Position numbers and translations under genes: made by a program. A stretch of DNA of 43,759 nucleotides from Fimenecus sp963590415. GTDB lineage: Bacteria > Bacillota > Clostridia > Oscillospirales > Acutalibacteraceae. Where the stretch lies: positions 1 through 43,759 of the forward strand of contig CAVAPB010000019.1 of assembly GCA_963590415.1 (NCBI GenBank). The letters run 5' to 3'. The notes beneath the pieces were generated by a model. That model was given only the letters and a program-made list of their open reading frames with translations. It searched no databases and had not been told where the DNA came from. How positions within the stretch are numbered: position 1 is the stretch's first letter; every line of letters begins with the position of its first letter. Below are positions 1 to 8,334 of this stretch, in pieces.

Positions 1-84
<84 letters not shown>

Positions 85-107
85 AATTTAATAATTGTTA
101 TATTTGA

Positions 108-143
108 CCACAGGGTAAGTCTGCCCTGTGGATTTTTTATTTT
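108..143 (+). terminator. intrinsic terminator just upstream of the SPFH gene
   Basis: CCACAGGG (108-115) pairs perfectly with CCCTGTGG (124-131) and is followed by ATTTTTTATTTT. The T-rich tract directly abuts the GGGGGA ribosome binding site (144-149) of the next gene. It either ends an upstream transcript or attenuates entry into the SPFH/TIR operon. Confidence 0.8.
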
Positions 144-155
144 GGGGGAATATCT

Positions 156-1280
156 ATGTCAAAAATAGCAGACATCATCAAATACGAGGGTGACAATTCC
201 ACATTTATATGGAAGCACCCTTGTGAGGACTTCAACACGCTTACGCAGTTGATTGTTCACGAGAGCCAGGAAGCGATATTCTTTATGAACGGTCAGGCGC
301 TCGACCTGTTCGGACCGGGAAGATATACGCTTGAAACCCAGAATATCCCGTTACTCGGCAAAGTGCTCAACCGCACTACGGGGGACAAAACTCCGTTCCA
401 TTGTGAGGTCTATTTCATTAACAAGACCGAGCAAATGTCGATTAAATGGGGCACGGACTCAAAGGTTCAGTACATTGACCCGACATACGGCTTCCCGCTT
501 CAAATCGGTGCAAGCGGAGAAATGAGCTTGAGGGTCGAGGACAGCCGTAAGCTTCTCATTAAATTGGTAGGCACGGAAAATTATTTGGGACAGCAAAAAC
601 TTATCGGCTTTTTCCGTTCGTTCCTTATGACAAGGGTAAAAACATATATTGCTCAGGTTATGAAGTCGAACGCTATCAATATTTTTGAGATTGACGAAAA
701 CCTTACCGCATTTTCGGAAAACATACATAAGCTCCTGATTCCCGATTTCGCCGACTACGGCGTAAGCCTTGAAAGGTTTTTCGTAACAACGGTAGTCAAG
801 CCCGACGGCGACAGACAGTACGAAAAATTCAAGGAGCTTCATTTCAGACAGTACGCCGACATTGCCGAGGCTAAGCTTCGTCAGCAAACGGCGGTTATTG
901 ACGCACAGACCGAAGCGCAAAGAGTCGTTATTGATTCTCAGGCGCAGGCGACAAAGCGTATGCAGGAGGGCTATACCTATGCTCAGGAGCGTGGCTTTGA
1001 TGTTGCCGAAAGGGTTGCCGAAAACGAGGCAGTCGGGCAGTTTACCAATATGGGCGTAGGCTTGGGTACGATGGCAGGCGTCGGCGGAGCGGTCGGCTCG
1101 GTTGTCGGAAATGCCGTAAACGGGGCGATGAATGCGGCGGAACAACCCGCACAGCCGACAGATGATATGGCGGCTTTCAAGGCAAAGGTTGAAAAGCTCG
1201 GCATTATGAAAGACTCGGGTATTATAACCGAGGAAGAATTTAACAATATGAAAGCACAGCTGCTTTCAAGTATTCTTTAA
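156..1280 (+). CDS. SPFH/band-7 domain protein with C-terminal SHOCT-like tail (virion-core-like, YdjI type)
   Basis: A 374-residue protein without signal peptide. Residues about 25-230 resemble the SPFH domain of the COG4260 family (prohibitin/stomatin relatives often labelled virion core protein). An Ala/Gln/Glu-rich probable coiled coil follows at about 235-290, then a Gly/Val/Ala-rich stretch at about 295-325. Residues 336-374 look like a SHOCT short C-terminal domain (a Gly-Ile-Ile-Thr-Glu-Glu-Glu-Phe core). SPFH proteins form membrane-associated oligomers or microdomains, and SHOCT tails are thought to mediate oligomerisation; neither is shown for this protein. The start ATG has GGGGGA 7 nt upstream. 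It is the first gene of a tight three-gene run with a membrane protein and a TIR protein, which suggests it scaffolds that complex at the membrane. The family call is good; the function is inferred. Confidence 0.85.
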   Translation: MSKIADIIKYEGDNSTFIWKHPCEDFNTLTQLIVHESQEAIFFMNGQALDLFGPGRYTLETQNIPLLGKVLNRTTGDKTPFHCEVYFINKTEQMSIKWGTDSKVQYIDPTYGFPLQIGASGEMSLRVEDSRKLLIKLVGTENYLGQQKLIGFFRSFLMTRVKTYIAQVMKSNAINIFEIDENLTAFSENIHKLLIPDFADYGVSLERFFVTTVVKPDGDRQYEKFKELHFRQYADIAEAKLRQQTAVIDAQTEAQRVVIDSQAQATKRMQEGYTYAQERGFDVAERVAENEAVGQFTNMGVGLGTMAGVGGAVGSVVGNAVNGAMNAAEQPAQPTDDMAAFKAKVEKLGIMKDSGIITEEEFNNMKAQLLSSIL

Positions 1281-1292
1281 GGGGTGTTTGCA

Positions 1293-1979
1293 ATGAAAAA
1301 TAATTTTAAGTTTTATGCGGTTTCGTGGGCGCTGTTGTTTGCGCTTTATAATGTTGCGGCGTTTGCCGTCGGATTTAAGAACAGCGCAGGTTTTTGGACG
1401 GCATATATCGCAAGTGTAATCGCCATGATATTCCAGTTTGTTTGTGCGAAAATATCCCTAAAGCCAGAAAAGCTCGACAAACTGTTTTTGAACATACCCG
1501 TGATTAAAATCACGTTTACGGGTATGGTTTTATCAATGGTAATCGGTGCGGTATGCATTGCGATACCGAACATTCCGTTTGTTGCGACGATAGTTGTCGA
1601 ATATGCCGTATTGGCTGTTACGGGCATTGCGGTTTTGAAAGCGAATGCGGCGGCGGAAATTGTCAATGAGGTCGGCGAAAAGGTTAAAGAAAAAACGCAG
1701 TTTATCAAGCTTACAACCGTAGATGCGCAAAATCTTATGAATTCAGCCGAGAGCGAAAGCGTTAAATCGGCTTGCAAAAAGGTATATGAAGCGCTGCGTT
1801 ATTCCGACCCGATGTCAAACGCCGCACTGGCTCGTGAGGAAGCCGAAATTGCGGACAAAATGGCAGAGCTGTCATCTGCCGTCGCTTCGGACAATGCCGA
1901 TTCGGCAGAAAGCATTTCAAATGAAATAACGGCGCTTGTAAAGGCAAGAAATAATAAGTGCAAGGCGCTTAAAGGATAA
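1293..1979 (+). CDS. four-helix membrane protein with cytosolic coiled-coil tail, unknown function
   Basis: I do not recognise a named family. The start is ATG 1293 with AAGGGG at 1279-1284; a GTG at 1284 in the same frame would overlap that site. The 228-residue product has four likely membrane segments within about residues 5-125 (in hairpin pairs) and then a soluble Ala/Glu/Ser-rich helical tail of about 100 residues that is probably cytosolic. It begins 12 nt after the SPFH gene and ends 11 nt before the TIR gene, so the three are almost certainly co-transcribed. The tail could contact the SPFH coiled coil or the TPRs of the TIR protein, but this is inference. Confidence 0.8.
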   Translation: MKNNFKFYAVSWALLFALYNVAAFAVGFKNSAGFWTAYIASVIAMIFQFVCAKISLKPEKLDKLFLNIPVIKITFTGMVLSMVIGAVCIAIPNIPFVATIVVEYAVLAVTGIAVLKANAAAEIVNEVGEKVKEKTQFIKLTTVDAQNLMNSAESESVKSACKKVYEALRYSDPMSNAALAREEAEIADKMAELSSAVASDNADSAESISNEITALVKARNNKCKALKG

Positions 1980-1990
1980 GAGGGAAAGAT

Positions 1991-4294
1991 ATGTCAGTTT
2001 TCAAATGTAAAATGTGCGGCGGCGCACTGGAAATTAACGGCAATGAAACGGTTGCCGTGTGCGAATATTGCGGAACAAAGCAGACCTTGCCCCGTCTCGA
2101 CGACGATAAAAAGGCTAATCTGTATGACAGGGCAAACCATTTTCGCCGAAACAACGATTTTGACAAGGCGATGGCAATATATGAGCAGATTCTCAATGAG
2201 GACAACACAGACGCCGAGGCGTATTGGTCGCTTGTACTCTGCCGTTACGGTATCGAGTATGTAGAGGACCCGTCATCTCACAAGCGCATACCCACGGTCA
2301 ACCGTGCTCAGTTTACATCGGTTTTTGATGACGATAACTACAAGTCTGCTCTGCGTTATGCGGACGCCGCTCAGCGTGAAGTTTATGAGGAAGAAGCCAA
2401 GGCAATCAATGAAATTCAAAAGGGAATTCTTGCAATTTCTCAAAAGGAAGAGCCGTTTGATGTTTTCATTTGCTACAAGGAAACCGACAGCAACGGCAGA
2501 AGAACACAGGACAGCGTGCTTGCAAACGACCTTTATCATCAGTTAAGGCAAGAGGGCTTTAAGGTGTTTTTCAGCCGCATTACTCTTGAAGATAAATTGG
2601 GCTCGGCGTATGAACCGTACATATTTGCGGCGTTGAACTCGGCTAAGGTTATGGTTGTGCTCGGTACAAAACCGGAATATTTCAATGCAGTATGGGTTAA
2701 AAACGAGTGGAGCAGATATTTGGCGCTTGTAAAGCAGTCGAACGGCAAAAAGATGCTCATACCCGCTTACCGTGATATGGATCCGTATGACCTGCCCGAG
2801 GAGTTTTCCCACTTACAGGCGCAGGATATGTCAAAGCTCGGCTTTATGCAGGACTTGATAAGGGGAATTAAGAAGATTATCTCGGTCGGCTCGCCGAAAG
2901 CGGCGGTTAAGGAAACCGTTGTCATTAACGGCGGAAATTCAAATACCGCACCGTTGCTCAAACGGGCGTTTATGTTCCTTGAGGACGGAAATTGGGAAGA
3001 AGCTGACGAATACTGCGAAAAGGTGTTGGATCAGGACCCGGAAAACGCACAGGCGTATCTCGGCAAGCTGATGGCTGAATTAAGAGTAAGAAAGCAGGAA
3101 CAGCTTGCGGAATGTGAGGAGACATTTGAAAACAACGGCAACTATCAAAAAGCTTTGCGGTTCGGAAGCAAGGAGTTTCAGAGCACACTGAAAAACATTG
3201 CCGAGCAAAACAAATTAAATATAGAAAATTTAAGGTTGACAGAAATTTATAACAATGCAATAATTGAAATGGATAACGCCGATACGGAAAATTCATATAA
3301 AGCGGTTGCGGAGAAGTTTGAGGCTATCGGCGGATTTAAGGATGCGGACGAAAAGATTTATGCTTGCAAAAAGAAGATTGAAGAAATCAAAGCGAAGCAA
3401 GAAACTGAACGCTTAGAAACAGAACGCAAAGCGGAGATTGCCCGCAAGGAAGCAGAGCGTATCGTTAAGCGCAACAAGAAGATAGCTATTATTACAACAC
3501 CTATCGTTTGCGCCATTATCGTTTTTATAATCGTAGTGAATGCTGTTATTATCCCTAATGGAAAATACAACGATGCAATTGCATTGGTGGATGCGGGAAA
3601 TATTGTTGAAGCGTATGAGGCTTTGAGAGCGTTGGACGGATATAAGGATAGTACGGATAAAGCTAACTCTATTTATGTTAAGTACAAGATTGAAAAAATA
3701 AAAGCTGCAAAAGCTGGAGACTATGTGGTTTTCGGTGCATACGAACAGGATAACGACACTTCTAATGGTAAAGAAGATATTGAATGGCTCGTTCTTGAAG
3801 TGAAAGACGGAAAGGCGCTATTGATAAGCAAATATGCTCTTGATTGCCAACCGTATAATACCGTCTACGAAAATGTTACATGGGAAACCTGTACACTCCG
3901 CAAGTGGCTAAACAACGATTTTGTTAATACAGCATTTTCTGCTGATGAAAAAATTATGATTCCTACTGTGACAGTGTCGGCAGATGAGAATCCTAAATAC
4001 AGCGCAAATCCCGGCAATGCAACGCAGGATCAGGTGTTTTTGCTTAGTATCACGGAGGCGAATAAATATTTCAATTCCAATGGTGCAAGACAGTGTGAGC
4101 CTACGGATTATGCAGTTGCGAATGGTGCTTTTGAACCCGACAGCGGCAACTGCTGTTGGTGGCTGCGGTCGCACGGCAGTAGTCAGAATGCTGCCGCCTT
4201 TGTCCGCATTGACGGCTACATCCACAATGGCGGCTATCGTGTCGACGAGGGTATCTGTGCTGTACGCCCTGCTTTGTGGATAGATTTAGCGTGA
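1991..4294 (+). CDS. receptor-like TIR protein: zinc ribbon, TPR, TIR, TPR, membrane helix, DUF6273-like domain
   Basis: A 767-residue multidomain protein. Residues 6-30 form a CxxC/CxxC zinc ribbon. Residues about 40-150 are TPR-like. A TIR domain starts at F156 (FDVFICYKE) and contains E208 in the GSAYEPYI segment, where NAD-cleaving TIRs such as SARM1 have their catalytic glutamate. More TPR-like helices follow (about 315-400), then a charged helix rich in Lys, Glu and Arg. One membrane helix lies at about 498-521, preceded by KRNKK, which predicts the N-terminal part is inside. After the helix come a short TPR-like segment and, from about residue 577, a DUF6273-like domain ending in a WWLRS block and a VRPALWIDL end. 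Zinc-ribbon/TIR proteins with this N-terminus are common in gut Clostridia. The layout suggests an outer sensor and an inner TIR effector. NADase activity and a defence role are inferred, not shown. Confidence 0.9.
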   Translation: MSVFKCKMCGGALEINGNETVAVCEYCGTKQTLPRLDDDKKANLYDRANHFRRNNDFDKAMAIYEQILNEDNTDAEAYWSLVLCRYGIEYVEDPSSHKRIPTVNRAQFTSVFDDDNYKSALRYADAAQREVYEEEAKAINEIQKGILAISQKEEPFDVFICYKETDSNGRRTQDSVLANDLYHQLRQEGFKVFFSRITLEDKLGSAYEPYIFAALNSAKVMVVLGTKPEYFNAVWVKNEWSRYLALVKQSNGKKMLIPAYRDMDPYDLPEEFSHLQAQDMSKLGFMQDLIRGIKKIISVGSPKAAVKETVVINGGNSNTAPLLKRAFMFLEDGNWEEADEYCEKVLDQDPENAQAYLGKLMAELRVRKQEQLAECEETFENNGNYQKALRFGSKEFQSTLKNIAEQNKLNIENLRLTEIYNNAIIEMDNADTENSYKAVAEKFEAIGGFKDADEKIYACKKKIEEIKAKQETERLETERKAEIARKEAERIVKRNKKIAIITTPIVCAIIVFIIVVNAVIIPNGKYNDAIALVDAGNIVEAYEALRALDGYKDSTDKANSIYVKYKIEKIKAAKAGDYVVFGAYEQDNDTSNGKEDIEWLVLEVKDGKALLISKYALDCQPYNTVYENVTWETCTLRKWLNNDFVNTAFSADEKIMIPTVTVSADENPKYSANPGNATQDQVFLLSITEANKYFNSNGARQCEPTDYAVANGAFEPDSGNCCWWLRSHGSSQNAAAFVRIDGYIHNGGYRVDEGICAVRPALWIDLA

Positions 4295-4353
4295 ATGTGT
4301 TTGGCTTGTTTGCCATTAGCATTCAAAAGACTGTTGTGAGGTAAAAAACGCGG

Positions 4354-4557
4354 ATGAAAATTTTTATGACTTTATTCCATACAACCAATGTAAGTTGGTT
4401 GTATGGAGCTTACTCATGGTTCAACTCTTTATCATTTGCATTTTTTATGAATACAATACAAAAAAGGAGTTATCGACTCAGCACTAGAGAAAGAACTGCT
4501 AGATATGATATAGTTCCTAATAGCAAAATGTATAATTACACAAATTTGAAAGGATAA
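4354..4557 (+). CDS. doubtful 67-residue ORF between the TIR and HEPN genes
   Basis: An open frame begins at ATG 4354 with GAGG about 12 nt upstream and contains a 12-bp perfect inverted repeat near its 5' end. The product is rich in aromatic and Ser residues and resembles nothing I know. The stretch 4295-4566 is AT-rich and shares its composition with the HEPN gene. It may be just the HEPN leader. Coding is unlikely but cannot be excluded. Confidence 0.15.
   Translation: MKIFMTLFHTTNVSWLYGAYSWFNSLSFAFFMNTIQKRSYRLSTRERTARYDIVPNSKMYNYTNLKG
4377..4406. promoter_or_regulatory. perfect 12-bp inverted repeat
   Basis: CCATACAACCAA (4377-4388) and its exact reverse complement (4395-4406) flank a 6-nt spacer. 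No T tract follows on the plus strand, so a standard terminator is unlikely. It could be a protein-binding operator or an RNA hairpin in the leader of the HEPN gene. Confidence 0.6.
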
Positions 4558-4566
4558 TAAGGATAA

Positions 4567-5133
4567 ATGAAGAATGAAGGTTATTATGTAGATAAAAACC
4601 CGAATTGGTTAAATTGGATTGCACCAGAAAAATTCAATGATAAAGATTTGTTTAAAATAGTAGTATTTTTTGTTTTTCATTCACCTTGTAACGGCTTATC
4701 TGCAAGACAGATCAGTTTATCTGATTATGGATGGAAAACGCCTTGGAAAAAGCCATACAGTTTGAAAAAGCGGTTGAAAGAATCAGCAAGCAATTATAAT
4801 CTATTGTATTCTGCACAAAAATATGAGGATATGGAGACTGCTTTAAAAAAGGCTGATTTACTAGATGGATTCCCTAAAGATATTACCCGTGAAAGAGTGT
4901 GTTTCTATAATGGTCAAAGGAATCAATTTATGAGCGTTTTTTATCATTTGAGAAATGCTTTTGCTCATTGTAGATTAAATTTGGTTGATATTGATGGAGA
5001 ATGTTATTTCGTTATGGAGGATGTGCTCCCTAATAAAAATGGCGATAAAGTTAAATTGTCAGCTCGAATGATTCTGAAAAAATCCACTTTGCTAAAATGG
5101 ATAGATTTAATTAAAGACGGCGGAGAAAAATAG
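4567..5133 (+). CDS. small HEPN-like protein with RxxxxH motif (putative RNase/toxin)
   Basis: A 188-residue soluble protein. The segment HLRNAFAH places R129 and H134 in the Rx4H spacing that defines the metal-independent RNase centre of HEPN domains, near the end of a helix-rich region, as in HEPN proteins of toxin and abortive-infection systems. The rest (PYSLKKRLKES, aromatic-rich N-terminus) does not match a family I can name. AAGGA lies a few bases before the ATG. The gene is visibly AT-richer than its neighbours, with many AAA, GAT and TTA codons, suggesting a different origin. It lies 272 nt after the TIR gene in the same direction and ends in a strong terminator. The HEPN call rests mainly on one motif; RNase activity is inferred. 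Confidence 0.6.
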   Translation: MKNEGYYVDKNPNWLNWIAPEKFNDKDLFKIVVFFVFHSPCNGLSARQISLSDYGWKTPWKKPYSLKKRLKESASNYNLLYSAQKYEDMETALKKADLLDGFPKDITRERVCFYNGQRNQFMSVFYHLRNAFAHCRLNLVDIDGECYFVMEDVLPNKNGDKVKLSARMILKKSTLLKWIDLIKDGGEK

Positions 5134-5144
5134 AGTAAAGAATG

Positions 5145-5187
5145 AAACCACCTATGGTAGTTGCTACTACTGTAGGTGGTTTTTCTT
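5145..5187 (+). terminator. intrinsic terminator of the HEPN gene
   Basis: AAACCACCTA (5145-5154) pairs with TAGGTGGTTT (5173-5182). The inner GTAG and CTAC bases extend the hairpin, and TTTTTC follows. Confidence 0.85.
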
Positions 5188-5248
5188 GTTTGGAACAATA
5201 TTTATGTTGCCCAGTGGATCTGTACTTGAGTATTTTGCTTTCCGAAAA

Positions 5249-6622
5249 CTATTTTTCTTTCTTCTTATCAAGGATAGCAATGGCTTCCTTTGACATCGGG
5301 ATGAGGATTATGAGGTTTATAATTGTCATAAGACCTATTCCCACATCGCCGAGGTCCCACACGACGGTGTATTCCTGCAAGCCGCCGATAAAGAGCATTA
5401 TGAGAGCTATGATTTTATAAACCGTCTGGCTCAGCCAGTTATTTCCGAAAATATATGCGACATTTGAACGGGCGTAGAACAGCACGCCGATAAAGGTCGA
5501 AAAGCTGAACAGGAAGAGTATTACCGCAATAAATATTGTGCCGAAAGAGCCCAAGTGGTACTGCATTGCGGTCTGGAGCAGCTGCATACCCTGCAAGCCG
5601 TCCGTGATTTCCTGCGGAACGAGCAGCATTATCATTGCCGTGCAGGTGCATATTACCATGGTGTCTATCATAACGCCGAGAGACTGTACCATACCTACGG
5701 TTTCGGGCCTTTTACCCTCTGCCGCCGCAGCCGCACACGGAGCCGAGCCCGAGCCTGCCTCGTTCGAGAACAGACCTCTCTTGATTCCGTTCATAAGCAC
5801 TGCGCCGAAGCCTCCGCCGGCAACCTGCCTTATGCCGAACGCCTCTTGGAATATTCTTGAAAATACCGACGGCATAAGCGTTATATTCTTGACGATAATG
5901 AACAGCGTGATTGCAAAATAGAACACAGCCATTACCGGAACGATAGCGTCAAGGAATTTTACGGTTGCATTCTTACGCAAAACGATTACAGCCGCAATGG
6001 CAACAATGGCAATCGTAGTATAAAGCGGAGGGATTGAAAACGCATTTTCAAACGAAGAGGAGACCGAGTTACTGACAACCTGACTTATTCCGCACCAGCA
6101 TATGAGTCCGAAAAACGCAAACAGAACCGCAAGTACGGAACGCTTGATTTTCTTTTTCCTCTTTCCCTCGACAAAATCGTGTATGTAGTAAGCCGGTCCG
6201 CCGTGGTAACCGCCGTAAAGCGGGTCTTTCTTTTTGTGCAGCTGGGCGAGCGCACCCTCAACATAAGCCGTCGAAGAGCCGAGAAACGCCGACACCCACA
6301 TCCAGAAAACCGCACCTGCGCCGCCTACGGAAATTGCCGCAACTACGCCGACAAGGTTTCCCATACCTACACGGGTTGCGGTCGAGACAATGAGCGTCTG
6401 AAAGGTCGAAAGACTGCTTTTGTCCTCTTTCTTGTCGCCGAGAGCCCGTATCATCTGCGGGAATTTTCTTATTTGCATAAACCTTGTCCGGAAAGTAAAA
6501 AATATGCCTGCCGGAATAAGAAATACGACAATTAAAGGTATGCCCACCGCCGTGTCGGCAAAGCGTATGGTGAACAAATCTCCCCAAAGGAAGCTGTACA
6601 CCGTTTCGATAATTTGAGTCAT
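5249..6622 (-). CDS. AGCS family sodium:alanine/glycine symporter
   Basis: The 457-residue product is a polytopic membrane protein of the alanine or glycine:cation symporter family (AGCS; AlsT/DagA type). Family hallmarks are visible: TFQTLIVSTATRVGMGNLVG near residues 90-110, the GGPAYYI segment, GIKRGLFSNEAGSGSAP in the centre, and about ten further hydrophobic segments. It imports small neutral amino acids with sodium. The length is normal for the family. The ATG at 6622 has no clear ribosome binding site, so the start is less certain. It is about 100 nt downstream of the nitrilase gene on the same strand and may be a separate unit. The exact substrate cannot be read from the sequence. Confidence 0.93.
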   Translation of the reverse strand: MTQIIETVYSFLWGDLFTIRFADTAVGIPLIVVFLIPAGIFFTFRTRFMQIRKFPQMIRALGDKKEDKSSLSTFQTLIVSTATRVGMGNLVGVVAAISVGGAGAVFWMWVSAFLGSSTAYVEGALAQLHKKKDPLYGGYHGGPAYYIHDFVEGKRKKKIKRSVLAVLFAFFGLICWCGISQVVSNSVSSSFENAFSIPPLYTTIAIVAIAAVIVLRKNATVKFLDAIVPVMAVFYFAITLFIIVKNITLMPSVFSRIFQEAFGIRQVAGGGFGAVLMNGIKRGLFSNEAGSGSAPCAAAAAEGKRPETVGMVQSLGVMIDTMVICTCTAMIMLLVPQEITDGLQGMQLLQTAMQYHLGSFGTIFIAVILFLFSFSTFIGVLFYARSNVAYIFGNNWLSQTVYKIIALIMLFIGGLQEYTVVWDLGDVGIGLMTIINLIILIPMSKEAIAILDKKKEK

Positions 6623-6721
6623 AGTGATTTTACGGAAGCCGATATTTCAAAGCGGTTTCCGTTCCCCTTTTCTTCATAATATAGAACCCGTTTGTTATTG
6701 TACCATATATTTATGCTTACT

Positions 6722-7438
6722 TCAATCAAATAAAATATTTGCAGAAAGAATTTCCTCCGATTTGTCGGCTTGCAAAATTACTTCGCCGTCTCTGCCGCAG
6801 AAAAGCGACTTGCCGCCGTACACGGTTTCGTTCGCTGTTCCGCAGGAATTGCAAACAGCGTAATAAACTCCGTATTTTTTTGCGTGCGCCATTGCAAGCG
6901 CTTCAAGCTGATCGGTGCGGACATCGGGCCATTGCGACACCGTGAAAACAATGTCCGAATTTTCCGAAGCGGCTTTTACGGGGTTGTCAAAGCGGATGTC
7001 AAAGCAGATTATGACAGAGCTCTTTATTCCGTCAAGCGTAAAGGTGCACGGTCTGTTGCCGGGCGTGAAATATTTGTCCTCATCCATCGGATAAAAAAGA
7101 TTTGTTTTGTCGTATTCGCAGACGGGTTTTCCGTTTCGGTCAAAAACACAGGCGGTGTTGTAGCGTTTACCGTTTCTTATGTTCGCCGCACTGCCCGCAA
7201 CTATATTTATGTTAAGCTCTTTTGCAAGAGAGCCGATTTGCGACTTTACCCGTTCGCAGTCCTTGTCGCAAAGGGGTTCGAAGTCGGATTTCGGCAAAAA
7301 ACCCGTGTTCCACATCTCGGGCAAAACGGCTGTGTCGCAACCGTCCTTTGCCGCTTTGCGGATAAGAAAATCAGCCCGATTGAAATTTTCGTCGGGCTTT
7401 TCGTATGTCATATTCATTTGTATAAGACTGATTTTCAT
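6722..7438 (-). CDS. carbon-nitrogen hydrolase (nitrilase superfamily, omega-amidase-like)
   Basis: A 238-residue soluble enzyme with the full Glu-Lys-Cys triad of the superfamily: E41 in LPEMWNTGF, K111 in YDKTNLF and C145 in IICFDIRF. These enzymes hydrolyse amides or nitriles; the size and the CFDIRF nucleophile region are closest to omega-amidase or YafV-type members that remove ammonia from alpha-keto acid amides. The ORF starts 11 nt after the end of the fumarase alpha gene, so the two are probably co-transcribed. The ribosome binding site is weak (GGTAA), which fits translation coupled to the upstream gene. The substrate is not known. Confidence 0.88.
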   Translation of the reverse strand: MKISLIQMNMTYEKPDENFNRADFLIRKAAKDGCDTAVLPEMWNTGFLPKSDFEPLCDKDCERVKSQIGSLAKELNINIVAGSAANIRNGKRYNTACVFDRNGKPVCEYDKTNLFYPMDEDKYFTPGNRPCTFTLDGIKSSVIICFDIRFDNPVKAASENSDIVFTVSQWPDVRTDQLEALAMAHAKKYGVYYAVCNSCGTANETVYGGKSLFCGRDGEVILQADKSEEILSANILFD

Positions 7439-7449
7439 AAGCTTTACCG

Positions 7450-8292
7450 TCAGATGGTTTTCTCGGCATGTCTTGTGACATGACAGCCGATGTTTACTGC
7501 CGCAGGCAGACCCGCTATGTGCGTCGGCGCAACCTCAATGTTTACCGCAAGGGCGGTGGTTTTGCCGCCGAAGCCCTGCGGACCAATATCCGTTTCGTTT
7601 ATCCGTTTGAGTAGCTCTTCCTCCATTTCACGGTATGTCGGATTTGAATTCCTGACGCTGACCTCACGGCAGAGAGCCTCTTTCGCAAGGTAGGCGCACT
7701 GCTCGAAATCTCCGCCGAAGCCTACGCCGACAACCATGGGCGGACAGGGGTTTCCGCCTGCCGTTTTAACCGTGTCAAGCACGAAATTCATTAAATCTTC
7801 TTTTGTCGCAGACGGCGTGAACATCTTGAGCTTGCTCATATTTTCACTGCCGAAGCCCTTGGGGCAAGCCTTGATTTTTACGCTTTCGCCGGAAACTATT
7901 CTTGTATGTATGACCGCAGGCGTGTTGTCCTGCGTGTTCACACGGTCAAGCGGGTCACGCACGACGGATTTCCTTAAAAGCCCGTCGGTGTAGCCGTCCG
8001 CAACGCCCGAGTTTATGCTCTCGTAAAGGTCGCCGCCGACAAAATGCACATCCTGACCTATCTCAATAAATATGACCGCCATACCCGTGTCTTGGCATAC
8101 GGGTATATCAAGCTCTTTTGCCGCGTCGAGATTGTTGAGCAGCTCGCCCATAATCTTTTTCGGCAGCTCGTCCGTTTCGGCTTTTTCACCGCATTTTATA
8201 CATTCGCAAAGGTCGTCGGGCAAAATTTTGTTTGCCTTTATAACAAGCTCCTTTACGGTTTCTTTTACTGTCTGTACATTTATTTCTCTCAT
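7450..8292 (-). CDS. fumA: class I fumarate hydratase alpha subunit
   Basis: The product is 280 residues from ATG 8292, chosen because AGGTG lies 5 nt upstream; an ORF extension to 8331 lacks such a site. It matches the alpha (N-terminal) part of two-subunit class I [4Fe-4S] fumarases and L-tartrate dehydratases. Iron-sulfur ligand candidates are C66 (VCQDTG), the cysteine of GGNPCPPMVVG and C270 (GCHVTRHAE). The enzyme hydrates fumarate to malate and normally needs a beta subunit of about 180 residues encoded next door. Here the next gene is an amidase and no beta subunit is in the window. Tartrate dehydratase alpha is the main alternative. Confidence 0.88.
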   Translation of the reverse strand: MREINVQTVKETVKELVIKANKILPDDLCECIKCGEKAETDELPKKIMGELLNNLDAAKELDIPVCQDTGMAVIFIEIGQDVHFVGGDLYESINSGVADGYTDGLLRKSVVRDPLDRVNTQDNTPAVIHTRIVSGESVKIKACPKGFGSENMSKLKMFTPSATKEDLMNFVLDTVKTAGGNPCPPMVVGVGFGGDFEQCAYLAKEALCREVSVRNSNPTYREMEEELLKRINETDIGPQGFGGKTTALAVNIEVAPTHIAGLPAAVNIGCHVTRHAEKTI

Positions 8293-8300
8293 TGCTTCAC

Positions 8301-8330
8301 CTAAAAAATATGCAGGCAAAAATGCCTGCA
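8301..8330 (-). terminator. intrinsic terminator after yabR, directly before fumA
   Basis: On the minus strand TGCAGGCA and TGCCTGCA (plus 8323-8330 and 8311-8318) pair around TTTT and are followed by TATTTTTT. The T tract runs straight into AGGTG, the ribosome binding site of fumA. Confidence 0.8.
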
Positions 8331-8334
8331 CCTG

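Noticed and set aside
459..1145. 228-residue minus-strand ORF opposite the SPFH gene
   Set aside because: It is a shadow of a clear coding frame; the plus-strand protein has family features and a ribosome binding site.
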